NCBI RefSeq assembly: GCF_000661955.1
Contig: NZ_CP007597.1
Coordinates: forward strand, 3,732,318-3,796,317
Direction: 5' to 3'
Source of the DNA: Stenotrophomonas rhizophila
Lineage (GTDB): Bacteria > Pseudomonadota > Gammaproteobacteria > Xanthomonadales > Xanthomonadaceae
DNA: 64,000 nt
This document shows positions 27,486 to 40,349 of this stretch, piece after piece; the first letter of the stretch is position 1, and every line of letters begins with the position of its first letter. The notes beneath the pieces are model-generated. The model ran no database searches. It saw only the letters and a program-made list of their open reading frames with translations, and was not told the origin of the DNA. The position numbers and the translations under genes are program-made.

Positions 27486-27556
27486 GGGGGGAGCATGCCC
27501 AATACCGCGGTGCTGGCGCAATCCCGGAAAGCATCGGCCGGTGCCGGGCCGAGGTG

Positions 27557-27581
27557 CAGCCACGCATGGCGTGGCTCTACC
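27557..27581 (-). repeat. SMAG-like repeat
   Basis: A GCCACGC/GCGTGGC palindrome ends in CTACC, so the GTAG lies on the minus strand. It sits between the Nudix gene start and the secA terminator. Confidence 0.7.
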
Positions 27582-27592
27582 CCCAGATAGCA

Positions 27593-27617
27593 GACGCCCC
27601 GCACTTGGCGGGGCGTC
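27593..27617 (-). terminator. Probable terminator of secA
   Basis: A perfect 10-bp stem (27593-27602 with 27608-27617) encloses the loop ACTTG, seven bases past the secA stop. It lacks a clear U tract on the minus strand. Confidence 0.6.
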
Positions 27618-27623
27618 CTGGGG

Positions 27624-30356
<2,733 letters not shown>

Positions 30357-30428
30357 TGAAGGAACCGGTTGGAATGAGACGCCCCAACGGCCACGCCCTC
30401 CCCGGGGGATGCGTCGGCCGCAAACGAA

Positions 30429-30449
30429 ACAGGGCGCACTGCGCCCTGT
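30429..30449 (-). terminator. Hairpin terminator of the M23 peptidase gene
   Basis: The stem ACAGGGCGC pairs with GCGCCCTGT around ACT. On the minus strand it is followed by TTCGTTTG, a weak U-rich tail, between the M23 stop and the secA start. Confidence 0.6.
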
Positions 30450-30506
30450 CTATGGCAATACCCATTGTAGCTTGGGTCGGCCGTCAGGGGTTTCAACCCC
30501 GTGGCG

Positions 30507-30578
30507 GTAGTGCCGGCCGCTGGCCGGAAGCCGCATTCGGCCACCTCGAAGGCGTGCCGGCCAGCGGCCGGCACCACC
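30507..30578. repeat. Inverted pair of SMAG repeats between the M23 peptidase gene and secA
   Basis: A plus-strand copy (30507-30528, GTAGTGCCGGCC...) faces a minus-strand copy (30554-30578). Together they could form a large cruciform. They lie eight bases beyond the M23 stop. Confidence 0.82.
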
Positions 30579-30586
30579 CGACGGGT

Positions 30587-31537
30587 TCAGCCGCGCGAAA
30601 CGCGCCCGACCGGGGTATTGCCGCCGTCACCGAGGAACTTGCGCGGGTTGACCACCTGGCCACGTTCCCACACCTCGAAGTGCACGTGGGCACCGGTGGA
30701 GCGGCCGGTGGAACCGGCTTTGGCCACTTCCTGGCCGGCCCGCACCAGATCGCCCGGCTTCACCACCAGGCGCGAGTTGTGCGCGTAGCGGGTGACATAG
30801 CCGTTGCCGTGGTCCACATCGACCACGTTGCCGTACCCGCCCTTCACGCCGGCAAAGCTGACCACGCCGTCGGCCACCGACATCACCGGGTCACCGACCT
30901 TGGCGTGGAAGTCCATGCCCTTGTGGGTAGCCGCACCGCGACCGAACGGATCGCTGCGGGTGCCGAAGTTGGAGGTGATGTAGGTGTTGCGGATCGGCAT
31001 GCGGCCGGGCACCGCGTTCTGTTCGAGCTGGTGGTCGAACATCAGCGACTCCATCACCGACAACTGGCGGCCTGAAGCAGCAAAGCGCTGCTCCAGCACC
31101 TGTAAGTCGGCATTGACCGCGCTGACCGGGATGTCCTGGGTCGGGCCGGGCTCGCCTTCACCGAGGCCGGGGGTCTCGTTGAAGTCGAATTCGCCGTCTT
31201 CCAGCTTGCCCATCTGGGTCAGTCGTTCGCCCAGGGCGTTGAGACGGGTGGCCTGCGCCTGCAGTTCACCCATCCGCGCTGCCAGCGCGTTCACCTGGGT
31301 CTGGGCGTCTTTCTGGGCCTGCGCCAGCTCGCGTTCCTGCTGGGCGACCTTGGCGTGGAGCCGGGAATCATTGAACATGCTGCCGCCGATGCCGGCACCG
31401 AAGCCGATCAGGCAGCCAACCCCCAGCACGCTGCCCAGCAGGGCCCGGGGTGAATCTTCGAAGTAGAAACGCAAACGCGCCAGGGGCGTCTTGGCCTTTC
31501 CTTCACGCGTTTTGATTACGATCTTTTTGAATGCCAT
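30587..31537 (-). CDS. M23 family metallopeptidase (LytM/NlpD-type) with membrane anchor
   Basis: The 316-residue protein has a basic N-terminus, one transmembrane helix at residues 33-55, a coiled coil at about 60-110, and a C-terminal LytM domain. The zinc ligands are in ATHKGMDFHAKVGDP (His and Asp) and GAHVHFEVWERG (His-x-His). Such enzymes cut peptidoglycan cross-links, or activate amidases if degenerate. Here the ligands are present. The start at 31537 gives MAFKKIVIKTREG. It is head-to-head with dciA, with only 12 bases between the start codons. Its place beside the dcw cluster fits a role in cell division. Confidence 0.9.
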   Translation of the reverse strand: MAFKKIVIKTREGKAKTPLARLRFYFEDSPRALLGSVLGVGCLIGFGAGIGGSMFNDSRLHAKVAQQERELAQAQKDAQTQVNALAARMGELQAQATRLNALGERLTQMGKLEDGEFDFNETPGLGEGEPGPTQDIPVSAVNADLQVLEQRFAASGRQLSVMESLMFDHQLEQNAVPGRMPIRNTYITSNFGTRSDPFGRGAATHKGMDFHAKVGDPVMSVADGVVSFAGVKGGYGNVVDVDHGNGYVTRYAHNSRLVVKPGDLVRAGQEVAKAGSTGRSTGAHVHFEVWERGQVVNPRKFLGDGGNTPVGRVSRG

Positions 31538-31549
31538 CAGTGAGTTTTC

Positions 31550-31990
31550 ATGTCTGAGCCGAAATCCAGTGCGCGATCCCCATCCACGCCGAAGCCGGCG
31601 CTGGATGCGGTGATGGCGGACAAAGCCGGTAACCCGCTGCGCCGAGCCTTGTGGCTGGACGCACTGGACCGTCAATTGCGCCCCCATTTACCGCCTGCAC
31701 TGGCCACCCGTTGCCGGCTGGCGAATGTAAACGGCGAGCACCTCGTTTTTCTCGTCGATTCCCCCGTGTGGCACGCCAAGCTGAGGCTTGCCGAAGCACA
31801 GTTGATCGACGCGGCCCGGTCCATCGGGCTGAAGGTCACCAAGGTGACCGTCAAAACTGCGGCTGCCCCTCCTCCACGCTCCCCAGCGATCGATAACAGG
31901 AATGGCCCCCACGCAGTTTCAGCCGCCACGCACAAAGGGCTACGCGACGCGTTGGCCTGCCTGAAGGATATGGACTTCACCAAATCCTGA
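31550..31990 (+). CDS. dciA: DciA-like DUF721 protein (replicative helicase loader)
   Basis: The 146-residue protein carries the DUF721/DciA domain. Residues 26-100 (NPLRRALWLDALDRQLRPHL and RLANVNGEHLVFLVDSPVWH) match the conserved N-terminal domain. DciA is the ancestral loader of the DnaB helicase in bacteria that lack DnaC. The C-terminal 40 residues are polar and probably disordered. The gene runs opposite to its neighbours and its start is 12 bases from that of the M23 peptidase, so each promoter must lie in the other gene's 5' region. Confidence 0.85.
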   Translation: MSEPKSSARSPSTPKPALDAVMADKAGNPLRRALWLDALDRQLRPHLPPALATRCRLANVNGEHLVFLVDSPVWHAKLRLAEAQLIDAARSIGLKVTKVTVKTAAAPPPRSPAIDNRNGPHAVSAATHKGLRDALACLKDMDFTKS

Positions 31991-32214
31991 AGGCATCGGG
32001 GCATCCGTCCCCTTCCCCGACGCGTCACGAGCACGTGAACTTGTCAGGGAACCGGCCAGCATCGTAGCCGTGGAACGTCGCCCAGTCGTTAGTCTTTTAT
32101 TAAAATTGCGTTAAATTCAGCAAGAACCTCGATCAGGTTCACAATTCCGTGACCTGTGCACGTCCACGGTTCATTGACATCAAGATCACCCCGCGGTGAT
32201 CCCGAAAACGCAAA

Positions 32215-32240
32215 ACGGCGCCCTGGGCGCCGTCTGTTTT
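32215..32240. terminator. Bidirectional terminator between dciA and lpxC
   Basis: ACGGCGCC (32215-32222) pairs with GGCGCCGT (32226-32233). On the plus strand CTGTTTTT follows, and on the minus strand TTTTGCGTTTT follows, so it can end both transcripts. Confidence 0.82.
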
Positions 32241-32269
32241 TCAATGAAATCAATGCGATACCCGGCCGG

Positions 32270-32290
32270 CAGAGCCACCCCATGGGTGGC
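32270..32290 (+). repeat. SMAG-like repeat downstream of lpxC
   Basis: A GAGCCACCC/GGGTGGC palindrome around CAT resembles the copies at 51734-51846. Its leading tetranucleotide is degenerate. Confidence 0.6.
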
Positions 32291-32308
32291 TGCCACGTAA
32301 GTCCCACA

Positions 32309-33220
32309 TCAGGCGTAAGCCGGCACCCCATAGACCACCGGAGCCGTAGCGGCCGCGGCGTCATAGCTCACCCACTCCCACGCCGTGGCGTCGGCCATCA
32401 GCGCGCGCACCAGCTTGTTGTTGAGCGCATGGCCGGACTTGAAGCCTTCGTAGGCCCCCAGCACCTGGCCGCCGGCCAGGTACAGGTCGCCGATCGCGTC
32501 GAGGATCTTGTGCCGCACGAACTCGTCGGCGTAGCGCAGGCCGTCGTCGTTGAGCACGCGGAATTCGTCGAGCACGATGGCATTGTCCATCGAACCGCCC
32601 AGGCCCAGGTTGCGCTCGCGCATGTACTCCAGGTCACGCATGAACCCGAAGGTGCGCGCGCGGGAGATTTCCTTGGTGTAGGCGGCCGTGGAGAACTCGA
32701 TCTCGGCGCGCGACTGCTTGGCCGGGATCATCGGGTGATCGAACTGGATGGTGAAACCGAGCTTGTAGCCCTCGTAGGGCTCGAAGCGGGCGACCTTGTC
32801 GCCTTCGGTCACTTCCACCGTCTTGAGAATGCGGATGAAGCGCTTGGGGGCGTCCTGCTCGGCGATGCCCGCCGATTGCAGCAGGAACACGAACGGCCCG
32901 GAGGAACCATCCATGATCGGCAGTTCGGCCGAGGACAGCTCCACGATGATGTTGTCCACGCCCAGGCCGGCCAGTGCCGACATGAGGTGTTCGACGGTCT
33001 GGATCTTGGCCTCGTGGTAGGTCAGCCCGGTGCACAGGGTGACTTCGGTGACCAGGTCCGCGCGCGCGGGCACTTCCACAACCGGCTCCAGATCGACCCG
33101 ACGGAACACGATGCCATGGTTGACCGGGGCCGGGCGCAGGGTCATGTAGACCTTGTCACCGCTGTGCAGGCCAACGCCGGTGGCGCGGATCGTGTTCTTG
33201 AGGGTGCGTTGCGGAATCAT
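32309..33220 (-). CDS. lpxC: UDP-3-O-acyl-N-acetylglucosamine deacetylase
   Basis: The 303-residue zinc amidase performs the committed step of lipid A synthesis. The zinc ligands are in [15 protein letters not shown] (His near residue 79) and in [15 protein letters not shown] (His and Asp near 238-242), with [12 protein letters not shown] near residue 265. It begins with [16 protein letters not shown]. Length is normal. It follows ftsZ in the usual gammaproteobacterial order, separated by 179 bases that hold a hairpin. Confidence 0.97.
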   Translation of the reverse strand: MIPQRTLKNTIRATGVGLHSGDKVYMTLRPAPVNHGIVFRRVDLEPVVEVPARADLVTEVTLCTGLTYHEAKIQTVEHLMSALAGLGVDNIIVELSSAELPIMDGSSGPFVFLLQSAGIAEQDAPKRFIRILKTVEVTEGDKVARFEPYEGYKLGFTIQFDHPMIPAKQSRAEIEFSTAAYTKEISRARTFGFMRDLEYMRERNLGLGGSMDNAIVLDEFRVLNDDGLRYADEFVRHKILDAIGDLYLAGGQVLGAYEGFKSGHALNNKLVRALMADATAWEWVSYDAAAATAPVVYGVPAYA

Positions 33221-33321
33221 GGGGAGCAGGACCGGGAGAGCGCGCAGTCAGCGCGACGGTGACAAACAAGAATAACACGCAGTACCACCACCCCTTTCTG
33301 AACCGAAAGACGGGCGGCAGA

Positions 33322-33347
33322 CTGCCGGGCCACTCCGGGCCCGGCAG
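33322..33347 (-). terminator. GC-rich hairpin between ftsZ and lpxC
   Basis: A perfect 10-bp stem (33322-33331 with 33338-33347) encloses ACTCCG. There is no adjacent U tract, so it may attenuate or stabilise the ftsZ transcript rather than end it. Confidence 0.45.
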
Positions 33348-33399
33348 CAAGGGACATGGAGGCGCCTACCGGGGAGGACAAGGCCCCGGCATGCAATCC

Positions 33400-34632
33400 T
33401 CAGTCCGCCTGGCGGCGCAGGAACGCCGGGATGTCCAGGTAATCGTTGGGCAGTTCAGCAGCCGCCGGGCCGGACGACGACGGGGCCGACGACGCCGGGG
33501 TGTCGGCGCTCGGACGACGCAGGCCCATGCCCATGCCCATCCCGCCCACTGCCTTGGAAACTGCATCGCCGCCGGTGTCGAACTCGCCGAACTCCGGCTG
33601 GCCGGTGGTGGCGTTGCGGACCAGCTTGATCGGCGCGCGCTCGCCCGGACGCTGGGTCTTGGACGCCACGACACGGTTCAGGCCGGTGGCCACCACGGTC
33701 ACGCGGACTTCGTCCTGCATGTCCGGGTCCAGCACCGTACCGACCACCACGGTGGCATCTTCGGAGGCGAAGCCATCGATGGTGCGGCCGATCTCGTCGA
33801 ACTCGGCCATGGTGAAGTCGGCGCCGGCGGTGATGTTGACCAGGATGCCGTTGGCACCGGCCAGGTTCACATCGTCCAGCAGCGGGTTCTGGATGGCCGC
33901 TTCAGCGGCGGCCTGGGCGCGGTCATCGCCGCGGGCGGTGCCGGTACCCATCATCGCCAGGCCCATTTCGGACATGACGGTGCGCACGTCGGCGAAGTCG
34001 ACGTTGATCAGGCCCGGACGCACGATCAGGTCGGCGATGCCCTGCACGGCGCCCTGCAGCACGTCGTTGGCGGCACGGAAGGCCTGGATCATGGTGGCGT
34101 TGCGGCCCAGCACGGTGATCAGCTTTTCGTTCGGGATGGTGATCAGCGAATCGCAATGCTGGCTCAGTTCCTCGATGCCCTTCAGCGCCACCTGCATGCG
34201 GCGACGGCCTTCGAACGGGAACGGTTTGGTGACCACGGCGACGGTCAGGATGCCCATCTCCTTGGCCAGCTGTGCCACCACCGGTGCTGCACCGGTGCCG
34301 GTGCCGCCGCCCATGCCGGCGGTGATGAACACCATGTCCGCACCCTGCAGCGCGTCCATGATGCGCTCGCGGTCTTCCAGCGCGGCCTGGCGGCCGACTT
34401 CCGGGTTCGCGCCTGCGCCCAGGCCCTTGGTGACGTTGGTACCCAGCTGCAGCTGCAGCTTGGCACCGCAATTCTTGATGGCCTGCGAGTCGGTGTTGGC
34501 GGTGATGAATTCCACGCCGTCCACACTGGTGCTGACCATGTGCGCCACGGCGTTACCGCCGCCGCCGCCCACGCCGATCACCTTGATCACCGCATTGGGT
34601 GCCATCTTTTCAATCAGTTCGAAATGCGCCAT
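33400..34632 (-). CDS. ftsZ: Cell division GTPase FtsZ
   Basis: The 410-residue tubulin homologue forms the division ring. The nucleotide-binding signature [10 protein letters not shown] is near residue 107 and the T7-loop region [15 protein letters not shown] near 210. A Ser/Pro/Ala-rich linker leads to the conserved C-terminal tail [14 protein letters not shown], which binds FtsA and ZipA. A 196-base gap separates it from ftsA and contains a SMAG repeat, so an ftsZ promoter probably lies in or near this gap. Confidence 0.97.
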   Translation of the reverse strand: MAHFELIEKMAPNAVIKVIGVGGGGGNAVAHMVSTSVDGVEFITANTDSQAIKNCGAKLQLQLGTNVTKGLGAGANPEVGRQAALEDRERIMDALQGADMVFITAGMGGGTGTGAAPVVAQLAKEMGILTVAVVTKPFPFEGRRRMQVALKGIEELSQHCDSLITIPNEKLITVLGRNATMIQAFRAANDVLQGAVQGIADLIVRPGLINVDFADVRTVMSEMGLAMMGTGTARGDDRAQAAAEAAIQNPLLDDVNLAGANGILVNITAGADFTMAEFDEIGRTIDGFASEDATVVVGTVLDPDMQDEVRVTVVATGLNRVVASKTQRPGERAPIKLVRNATTGQPEFGEFDTGGDAVSKAVGGMGMGMGLRRPSADTPASSAPSSSGPAAAELPNDYLDIPAFLRRQAD

Positions 34633-34794
34633 GTCCGTGTCCTCGTTGTATCCGCTTTCGGTGGCATGGGCGGTCAGGCCTCCTGCCTTTCGCGCGTCAT
34701 GTTGCCGTTGCGGCTGTGTGGGTTGTGTGTTGCCGGTGCTGCCGTGTTGCGGTGGTGCGTTGCGTTGCAGTGGTGCCGGGGGTGCAGGTGATGC

Positions 34795-34818
34795 AGCCGA
34801 CCAACGGTCGGCTCTACC
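34795..34818 (-). repeat. SMAG repeat between ftsA and ftsZ
   Basis: AGCCGACC and GGTCGGCT arms end in CTACC, identical in type to the copies next to metK. It is the only SMAG repeat recognised inside the dcw cluster. Confidence 0.85.
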
Positions 34819-34828
34819 GCGGGCCGCG

Positions 34829-36064
34829 TCAGAATTCGCCGCGGAACCAGGTCTTGAGTTTTTTGAACATGCTGCCCGCGCGCCCGGTGGGCAGCGACGG
34901 ACGGCGCGGGTGTTCGATCTGGCTGCCCATCAGCAGCAGGCCAACGCCGGTGGCGTGCACCGGATTGCCCACCACTTCGCCCAGGCCGGTGACGTGCTGC
35001 GGAATGCCCACGCGCACCGGCATCTGCAGCATTTCCTCGGCCAGTTCGACCACGCCTTCCATCTTCGAGGCACCGCCGGTGAGCACCATGCCGGCGCGCA
35101 CCAGTTCCTCGAAACCGGAGCGACGCAGTTCGGCCTGCACCATCTCGAAAATTTCTTCGTAGCGGCCCTGCACGGCCTGGGCGAGTGCGTGGCGCGGCAT
35201 CCGGCGCGGCGGACGATCGCCGACGCTGGGTACCTGGATGCTTTCCTCGGCGGTGGCCAGCTGGGCCAGCGCGCAGGCATAACGCACCTTGATCTGCTCC
35301 GCTTCCGGGGTGGGCGTGCGCAGCATGTGGGCGATGTCGTTGGTGACGTGGTCACCGGCGATCGGCAGCGAGGCGGTATGGCAGATGGCGCCCTGCACGA
35401 ACACGGCCAGGTCGGTGGTGCCGGCGCCCATGTCGACCAGGACCACGCCCAGCTCGCGCTCGTCGGCGGTGAGCACCGCCACGCTGGAGGCCAGCGAGGA
35501 CAGCACCAGGTCGTCCACCTGCAGGCCGCAGCGCTGCACGCACTTGCTGATGTTGGCCGCGGCCGACTGCGCGCACACCACCAGGTGCGCATGCACCTCC
35601 AGGCGCACGCCGGTCATGCCGACCGGGTTGCGGATGCCTTCCTGCGAATCGTCCAGCACGTACTCGCGCGGAATGGCGTGCAGGATCTTCTGGTCGGCCG
35701 GGATCGCCACCGCCTTGGCCGCGTCGAGTACCCGGTCCAGGTCGCCCCAGGTCACTTCACCGTCGCGGATCGGCACGATGCCGGGGGAGTTCTTGCACTG
35801 CACGTGGTTGCCCGAGATCGAGGCATACACCGAGCGGATCTCGCAGCCGGCCATCAGCTCGGCCTCTTCCACCGCGCGCTGGATCGACTGCACGGTGGAT
35901 TCGATGTCCACCACCACGCCGCGCTTGAGCCCGCGCGATTCGTGCGAGCCGATGCCGATGACCTCGATCGGGTTGCCCGGCGAATACTCGCCGACCAGCG
36001 CCACCACCTTGGAGGTGCCGATATCCAGGCCAACGATCAGTGATTTGTCACCCTTGCGATTCAT
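34829..36064 (-). CDS. ftsA: Cell division protein FtsA
   Basis: The 411-residue actin-like protein links FtsZ to the membrane. It begins with [19 protein letters not shown] (phosphate 1 motif), contains [14 protein letters not shown] (phosphate 2) and [11 protein letters not shown] (adenosine motif), and ends in a basic amphipathic helix ([12 protein letters not shown]), the membrane-targeting sequence. Its start overlaps the ftsQ stop by four bases. Confidence 0.97.
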   Translation of the reverse strand: MNRKGDKSLIVGLDIGTSKVVALVGEYSPGNPIEVIGIGSHESRGLKRGVVVDIESTVQSIQRAVEEAELMAGCEIRSVYASISGNHVQCKNSPGIVPIRDGEVTWGDLDRVLDAAKAVAIPADQKILHAIPREYVLDDSQEGIRNPVGMTGVRLEVHAHLVVCAQSAAANISKCVQRCGLQVDDLVLSSLASSVAVLTADERELGVVLVDMGAGTTDLAVFVQGAICHTASLPIAGDHVTNDIAHMLRTPTPEAEQIKVRYACALAQLATAEESIQVPSVGDRPPRRMPRHALAQAVQGRYEEIFEMVQAELRRSGFEELVRAGMVLTGGASKMEGVVELAEEMLQMPVRVGIPQHVTGLGEVVGNPVHATGVGLLLMGSQIEHPRRPSLPTGRAGSMFKKLKTWFRGEF

Positions 36065-36792
36065 GTCCTGTCCTGCGCCGGCTTTGGCGCGGTTGCGGCC
36101 GGGGTACCCCAGCTCAGCGTGAAACCATTGGTATATCGGAGGTCGGCGCGTTCGATCGGCGCCGCCTGGTTGCTCAGCTGCGGCAGCACGCGCACGAAAC
36201 GCTGCAGGCGCGAACGTGCGTCATCGCGGCCCACCACCACTTCGGTGCCATTGCTGAGCAGCAGCGACCAGCTGCCGCGCGCGTCCATGCTGACCCGCTT
36301 GACGTCCACCCCGGCCGGCGCGAACAGCGCCCGGGCATCGTTGTAGAGCGCCACCACTTCCTCGGTCTGGCTGTCCGGGCCATCCAGGTCGGGCAGTGCC
36401 AGGTCCTGCAGCTTCTTGGGCGTGGCGAAGAGCTTGCCCTGCTCGGACAGCAGGCGGTCGTTGCCCCAGCGCGCGAACGGCTTGTGCTCGACCAGGCTGA
36501 TTTCCAGCACGTCGGGCCACTGCTTGCGCACCTGCGCGCTTTCCACCCACGGCAGCTGCTCGATGGCGTCCTGCGCATCCTGCAGCTTGACCGCGAAGAA
36601 CCCGGCCTTGGCGTACGGCAGTACCACCTGCTGCAGCTGTTCGGCCGGCACCCGCTTGAACTCGGCGTGCACGCGCAGCTTGGCCAACGGCCAGCGTTCG
36701 GCACCGACCCAGCCGTTGAGCACCGCCACCACGGGCAGCGCTACGACCGACAGGGCCAGCAACCAGACGAAGATGCGCAGCACCGCGTTCAT
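36061..36792 (-). CDS. ftsQ: Cell division protein FtsQ
   Basis: The 243-residue bitopic protein has one N-terminal transmembrane helix (residues 5-27), a POTRA domain at about 35-105 ([19 protein letters not shown], then [19 protein letters not shown]), and the FtsQ beta domain. FtsQ recruits FtsB and FtsL to the divisome. It overlaps both ddl and ftsA as ATGA junctions. Confidence 0.95.
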   Translation of the reverse strand: MNAVLRIFVWLLALSVVALPVVAVLNGWVGAERWPLAKLRVHAEFKRVPAEQLQQVVLPYAKAGFFAVKLQDAQDAIEQLPWVESAQVRKQWPDVLEISLVEHKPFARWGNDRLLSEQGKLFATPKKLQDLALPDLDGPDSQTEEVVALYNDARALFAPAGVDVKRVSMDARGSWSLLLSNGTEVVVGRDDARSRLQRFVRVLPQLSNQAAPIERADLRYTNGFTLSWGTPAATAPKPAQDRT

Positions 36793-37781
36793 GCGTGGGC
36801 ACGCTCCCTGTCCAGGTCCTGCAGGTGGGTCGGCAGGGTCTGTTCCAGCACGCGCCAGACCAGTTCCTCGAAGCCGATGCCGGCCTGCGCGGCAGCCTTG
36901 GGCACCAGCGAATGGCTGGTCATGCCCGGCGCGGTGTTCACTTCCAGCAGGTAGAAGCGGCCGCTGTCGCGGTCGCGCATGACGTCCACCCGGCCCCAGC
37001 CGTGGCAGCCGGCCGCCTGGAAGGCAGCCAGCGCGATGCGGCGGATCTCGGCTTCGTCATCGCCGTCCAGGCCGGGGCACAGGTACTGGGTGTCCTCGGC
37101 GATGTACTTGGCGTTGTAGTCGTACCACTGGCCCTTGGGCACGATGCGGATCGACGGCAGCGCCTGGTCGCCCAGGATCGCCACGGTGAGCTCGTCGCCC
37201 ACCACCATCTGTTCCATCAGCAGCTGGCCGTCGTAGCGCGCGGCCAGGGCCACGGCGTCGTCCAGGCCGGCGTCATCGCTGACCCGACTGATGCCCACGC
37301 TGGAGCCTTCGTTGGCCGGCTTGACCACCACCGGCAGGCCCAGCTCGGCGGCGGCGGCGTGCACCTCCACGCCCTCCACCAGCTTGACGTAGCGCGGCGT
37401 AGGCAGGCCCAGCGACAACCACACCTGCTTGGTGCGGATCTTGTCCATGCTCAGCGCCGAGCCGAGCACCTTGGAGCCGGTGTACGGCACGCCGAAGGCG
37501 TCCATCAGCCCCTGCACGATGCCGTCCTCACCGCCGCCGTTGTGGCCGTGCAGGATGTTGAACACGCGGTCGAAACGCTTTTCGACCAGTGCCAGCGCCA
37601 GCGCCGGAATGCCGTCCACGGCCACCGCGTCGACGCCGCGCGCGCGCAGCGCGGCGATCACGTTGCGGCCCGAATCCAGCGACACCTCGCGTTCGCTGGA
37701 GGTACCGCCCAGCAGCACCGCGACGCGGCCGAACACGGCCGGGTCGGTGACGCGCAGCGACGGGAAGAAGATCGGGTTCAT
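36789..37781 (-). CDS. ddl: D-alanine--D-alanine ligase
   Basis: The 330-residue ATP-grasp ligase makes the D-Ala-D-Ala dipeptide for peptidoglycan. It shows [17 protein letters not shown] near the start, [16 protein letters not shown], and [20 protein letters not shown] at the C-terminal ATP/Mg site. Its place between murC and ftsQ identifies it as the DdlB-type copy. It overlaps both neighbours by four bases. Confidence 0.96.
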   Translation of the reverse strand: MNPIFFPSLRVTDPAVFGRVAVLLGGTSSEREVSLDSGRNVIAALRARGVDAVAVDGIPALALALVEKRFDRVFNILHGHNGGGEDGIVQGLMDAFGVPYTGSKVLGSALSMDKIRTKQVWLSLGLPTPRYVKLVEGVEVHAAAAELGLPVVVKPANEGSSVGISRVSDDAGLDDAVALAARYDGQLLMEQMVVGDELTVAILGDQALPSIRIVPKGQWYDYNAKYIAEDTQYLCPGLDGDDEAEIRRIALAAFQAAGCHGWGRVDVMRDRDSGRFYLLEVNTAPGMTSHSLVPKAAAQAGIGFEELVWRVLEQTLPTHLQDLDRERAHA

Positions 37782-39214
37782 GCTGCCGGGGTCTCCGTGA
37801 AACCTTCGGTTGCGATCAGCTGGGCCACGTGGCCGATATCGCCGGCGCCCATCAGCAACAGCAGGTCGCCGTCCTGCAGCACGTCGGGCAGCACGTGCGA
37901 CAGCTCGGCGGTATGGCCGACCACGACCGGCTCGCTGCGGCCGCGCGCACGGATGGCGCGCGCCAGCGAACGCGAGTCGGCGCCCGGGATCGGCGCTTCG
38001 CCGGCCGGGTAGACCTCGCTCAGCACCAGCGCATCCACTTCGGACAGCACGGCGGCAAAGGCATCGAACTGGTCGCGGGTACGGCTGTAGCGGTGCGGCT
38101 GGAACGCCACCACCAGGCGCTGGTCCGGCCAGCCGCCACGGGCGGCCGCGAACACCGCGGCCAGCTCGCGCGGGTGGTGACCGTAGTCGTCGATCAGGCG
38201 TACCCGCGCACCGGTGTGGGTGGTGACGATGCCCAGATCATTGAAGCGGCGACCGATGCCGGCAAAGCTTTCCAGCGCGCGGGCGATGGCGTCCGGGGCG
38301 ACGCCCAGCTGCCAGCCCACGGCGGCGGCGGCCAGCGCGTTGAGTACGTTGTGCGCACCCGGCAGGGCCAGCGTGACCGGGTAGCTGCTGCCTTCGGGCA
38401 GGCGCAGGGTGAAGCGCATGCGCGGGCCGTCCTGGACCACGTCCTCGGCGCGCACGTCGGCGTTGCTGCTCATGCCGTAGCTCATCACGTGACGCGGGGT
38501 CTGCGCGGCCAGCGCGGCCACTTCCGGGTCATCGATGCACAGCACGGCCAGGCCGTAGAACGGCAGGCGCTGCAGGAATTCGGCGAAGGCGGCCTGGACC
38601 CGGGCGAAATCGTTGCCGTAGTTCTCCAGGTGGTCCGAATCGATGTTGGTGATCACCGACACCAGCGGGTTCAGGCGCAGGAAGCTGCCATCGCTTTCGT
38701 CGGCTTCGGCCACCAGCCACTGGCCGCTGCCGAGCTTGGCGTTCGCGCCGGCCGCCAGCAGCTGGCCGCCGATCACGAAGGTCGGGTCCAGCCCGCCTTC
38801 GCTCAGCACCGCCGCAGTCAGGCTGGTGGTGGTGGTCTTGCCGTGCGTGCCGGCCACCGCGATGCCGCGGCGGAAGCGCATCAGCTCGGCCAGCATCGCC
38901 GCGCGCGGCATGATCGGAATGCGCTGGCTGCGCGCTTCCATCAGCTCGGGGTTGTCGTCGCGGATCGCGCTGGACACCACCACGCAATCGGTGCCCAGCA
39001 CGTTGGCGGCCGAATGGCCGCGCATCACGCGCGCGCCCAGGCTGGCCAGGCGGCGGGTGGCGGTGTTGTCGGCGTTGTCCGACCCGGACACTTCATAGCC
39101 CAGGGTCAGCATCACTTCGGCGATGCCGCTCATGCCGGTGCCGCCGATGCCGACGAAGTGCACGCGCGGGAAAGCGCGCACCAGGTCGTTGGTGTCGTGC
39201 AGGCGGCGGATCAT
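37778..39214 (-). CDS. murC: UDP-N-acetylmuramate--L-alanine ligase
   Basis: The 478-residue Mur ligase adds L-Ala to UDP-MurNAc. The N-terminal UDP-binding motif is [10 protein letters not shown], and the ATP-binding loop is [11 protein letters not shown] near residue 125. Central and C-terminal ligase domains follow. The start at 39214 gives the family N-terminus, while upstream in-frame starts read into the murG end. A gap of 43 bases separates it from murG, one of the few gaps in the cluster. Confidence 0.96.
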   Translation of the reverse strand: MIRRLHDTNDLVRAFPRVHFVGIGGTGMSGIAEVMLTLGYEVSGSDNADNTATRRLASLGARVMRGHSAANVLGTDCVVVSSAIRDDNPELMEARSQRIPIMPRAAMLAELMRFRRGIAVAGTHGKTTTTSLTAAVLSEGGLDPTFVIGGQLLAAGANAKLGSGQWLVAEADESDGSFLRLNPLVSVITNIDSDHLENYGNDFARVQAAFAEFLQRLPFYGLAVLCIDDPEVAALAAQTPRHVMSYGMSSNADVRAEDVVQDGPRMRFTLRLPEGSSYPVTLALPGAHNVLNALAAAAVGWQLGVAPDAIARALESFAGIGRRFNDLGIVTTHTGARVRLIDDYGHHPRELAAVFAAARGGWPDQRLVVAFQPHRYSRTRDQFDAFAAVLSEVDALVLSEVYPAGEAPIPGADSRSLARAIRARGRSEPVVVGHTAELSHVLPDVLQDGDLLLLMGAGDIGHVAQLIATEGFTETPAA

Positions 39215-39257
39215 GCGCGGCCCCGCGTCGGGCAGGCGCGTTGGCGCGTGGCGGTCT

Positions 39258-40349
39258 TCATTTGGATTCCTCGAGGATGATGTCGGCGATGCGCTCTGCG
39301 GCATCGACCTTGGCCAGGGCACGCGCGGCATTCGCCATCTGCATGCGACGGGCGGAATTTTCGGACAAATCGCGCAGCACGCCTTCCAGGTGCGTGGCCA
39401 GCGTTTCATCCTGCTTCAGCAATACGGCCGCGCCACGGTCGACCAGGTACTCCGCGTTGCGGGTCTGGTGGTCATCCACGGCAGCGGCGAAGGGCACCAG
39501 CACGCTGCCCACGCCCACCGCGCACAGCTCGGCCAGGGTCGAGGCGCCGGCACGGCACACCACCAGGTCGGCCCAGGCGAATGCCTCGGCCATGTCGGCG
39601 ATGAACGCATCCACGCGCGCGGTGACACCGGCGGCCTGGTAGGCGCTGACGGCTTCCCCATGCAGCTTCTCGCCGCTCTGGTGGCGGACGTCGATGGCGA
39701 CAGCGCTGCCCAGTGCGGCCAGCGCCTTCGGCACGGCGTTGTTGAGTACGCGCGCGCCCTGGCTGCCGCCGAGCACCAGCAGGCGCAGCGGCCCCTGGCG
39801 GTGGGCCAGGCGCACGTCGGGCGGCGCGATCGCGGCGATCTCGGCACGTACCGGGTTGCCCACGGCCTCTTCGCGCTGGGCGAAGCTGCCCGGGAAGCCG
39901 GTCAGCACGCGGCGCGCGAAGCGCGACAGCACGCGGTTGGTCAGGCCCGGCGCGCGGTTCTGTTCGTGCACCAGCAGCGGCAGCCCGTGCAGGCGCGCGG
40001 CCAGGCCACCAGGACCGGACGCAAAGCCGCCAAAGGACACCACCGCACGCGGCTGGCGGTCGCGGATCAGGAAGCCGGCCGCGCGCACCGCGCGCAACAG
40101 GCGGCCCGGCGCGCCGAGCAGGGCCAGCTTGCCCTTGCCGCGCAGGCCGCTGATGGCCAGCGTGTCGATGTGGATGTCGTGCTGCGGCACCAGGCGTGTT
40201 TCCATGCCGCCGTCACTGCCCAGCCAGGTCACCGGAATGCCGCGCGCACGCAGCACCTTGGCCACGGCCAGGCCGGGGAAGATGTGGCCGCCGGTACCGC
40301 CGGCCATGATCATCACCGGGCGCTCGGAGGAAGTGGGTTGAGTGTTCAT
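39258..40349 (-). CDS. murG: UDP-GlcNAc--lipid I N-acetylglucosaminyltransferase
   Basis: The 363-residue GT28 enzyme turns lipid I into lipid II at the inner face of the membrane. It has the glycine-rich loop [19 protein letters not shown] near the N-terminus, [17 protein letters not shown] near residue 125, and a C-terminal UDP-GlcNAc site ([15 protein letters not shown]). It overlaps ftsW by four bases. Confidence 0.96.
   Translation of the reverse strand: MNTQPTSSERPVMIMAGGTGGHIFPGLAVAKVLRARGIPVTWLGSDGGMETRLVPQHDIHIDTLAISGLRGKGKLALLGAPGRLLRAVRAAGFLIRDRQPRAVVSFGGFASGPGGLAARLHGLPLLVHEQNRAPGLTNRVLSRFARRVLTGFPGSFAQREEAVGNPVRAEIAAIAPPDVRLAHRQGPLRLLVLGGSQGARVLNNAVPKALAALGSAVAIDVRHQSGEKLHGEAVSAYQAAGVTARVDAFIADMAEAFAWADLVVCRAGASTLAELCAVGVGSVLVPFAAAVDDHQTRNAEYLVDRGAAVLLKQDETLATHLEGVLRDLSENSARRMQMANAARALAKVDAAERIADIILEESK

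Larger units (their letters stand above)
31991..32308. other. 318-base gap between converging dciA and lpxC with an AT-rich stretch
   Basis: No gene is supported. An AT-rich block lies at about 32088-32150 and contains a GAACCT/AGGTTC hairpin (32125-32141). A GATCACC/GGTGATC hairpin is at 32184-32201, a terminator at 32215-32240, and a SMAG-like repeat at 32270-32290. The composition differs from the surrounding high GC and could mark a small RNA or a promoter. Confidence 0.6.

Noticed and set aside
33446..36043. An 865-residue open frame opposite ftsZ and ftsA
   Set aside because: It runs across the intergenic gap of two certain genes and is Ser/Arg/Pro-rich without any domain, which is typical of antisense frames in high-GC DNA.
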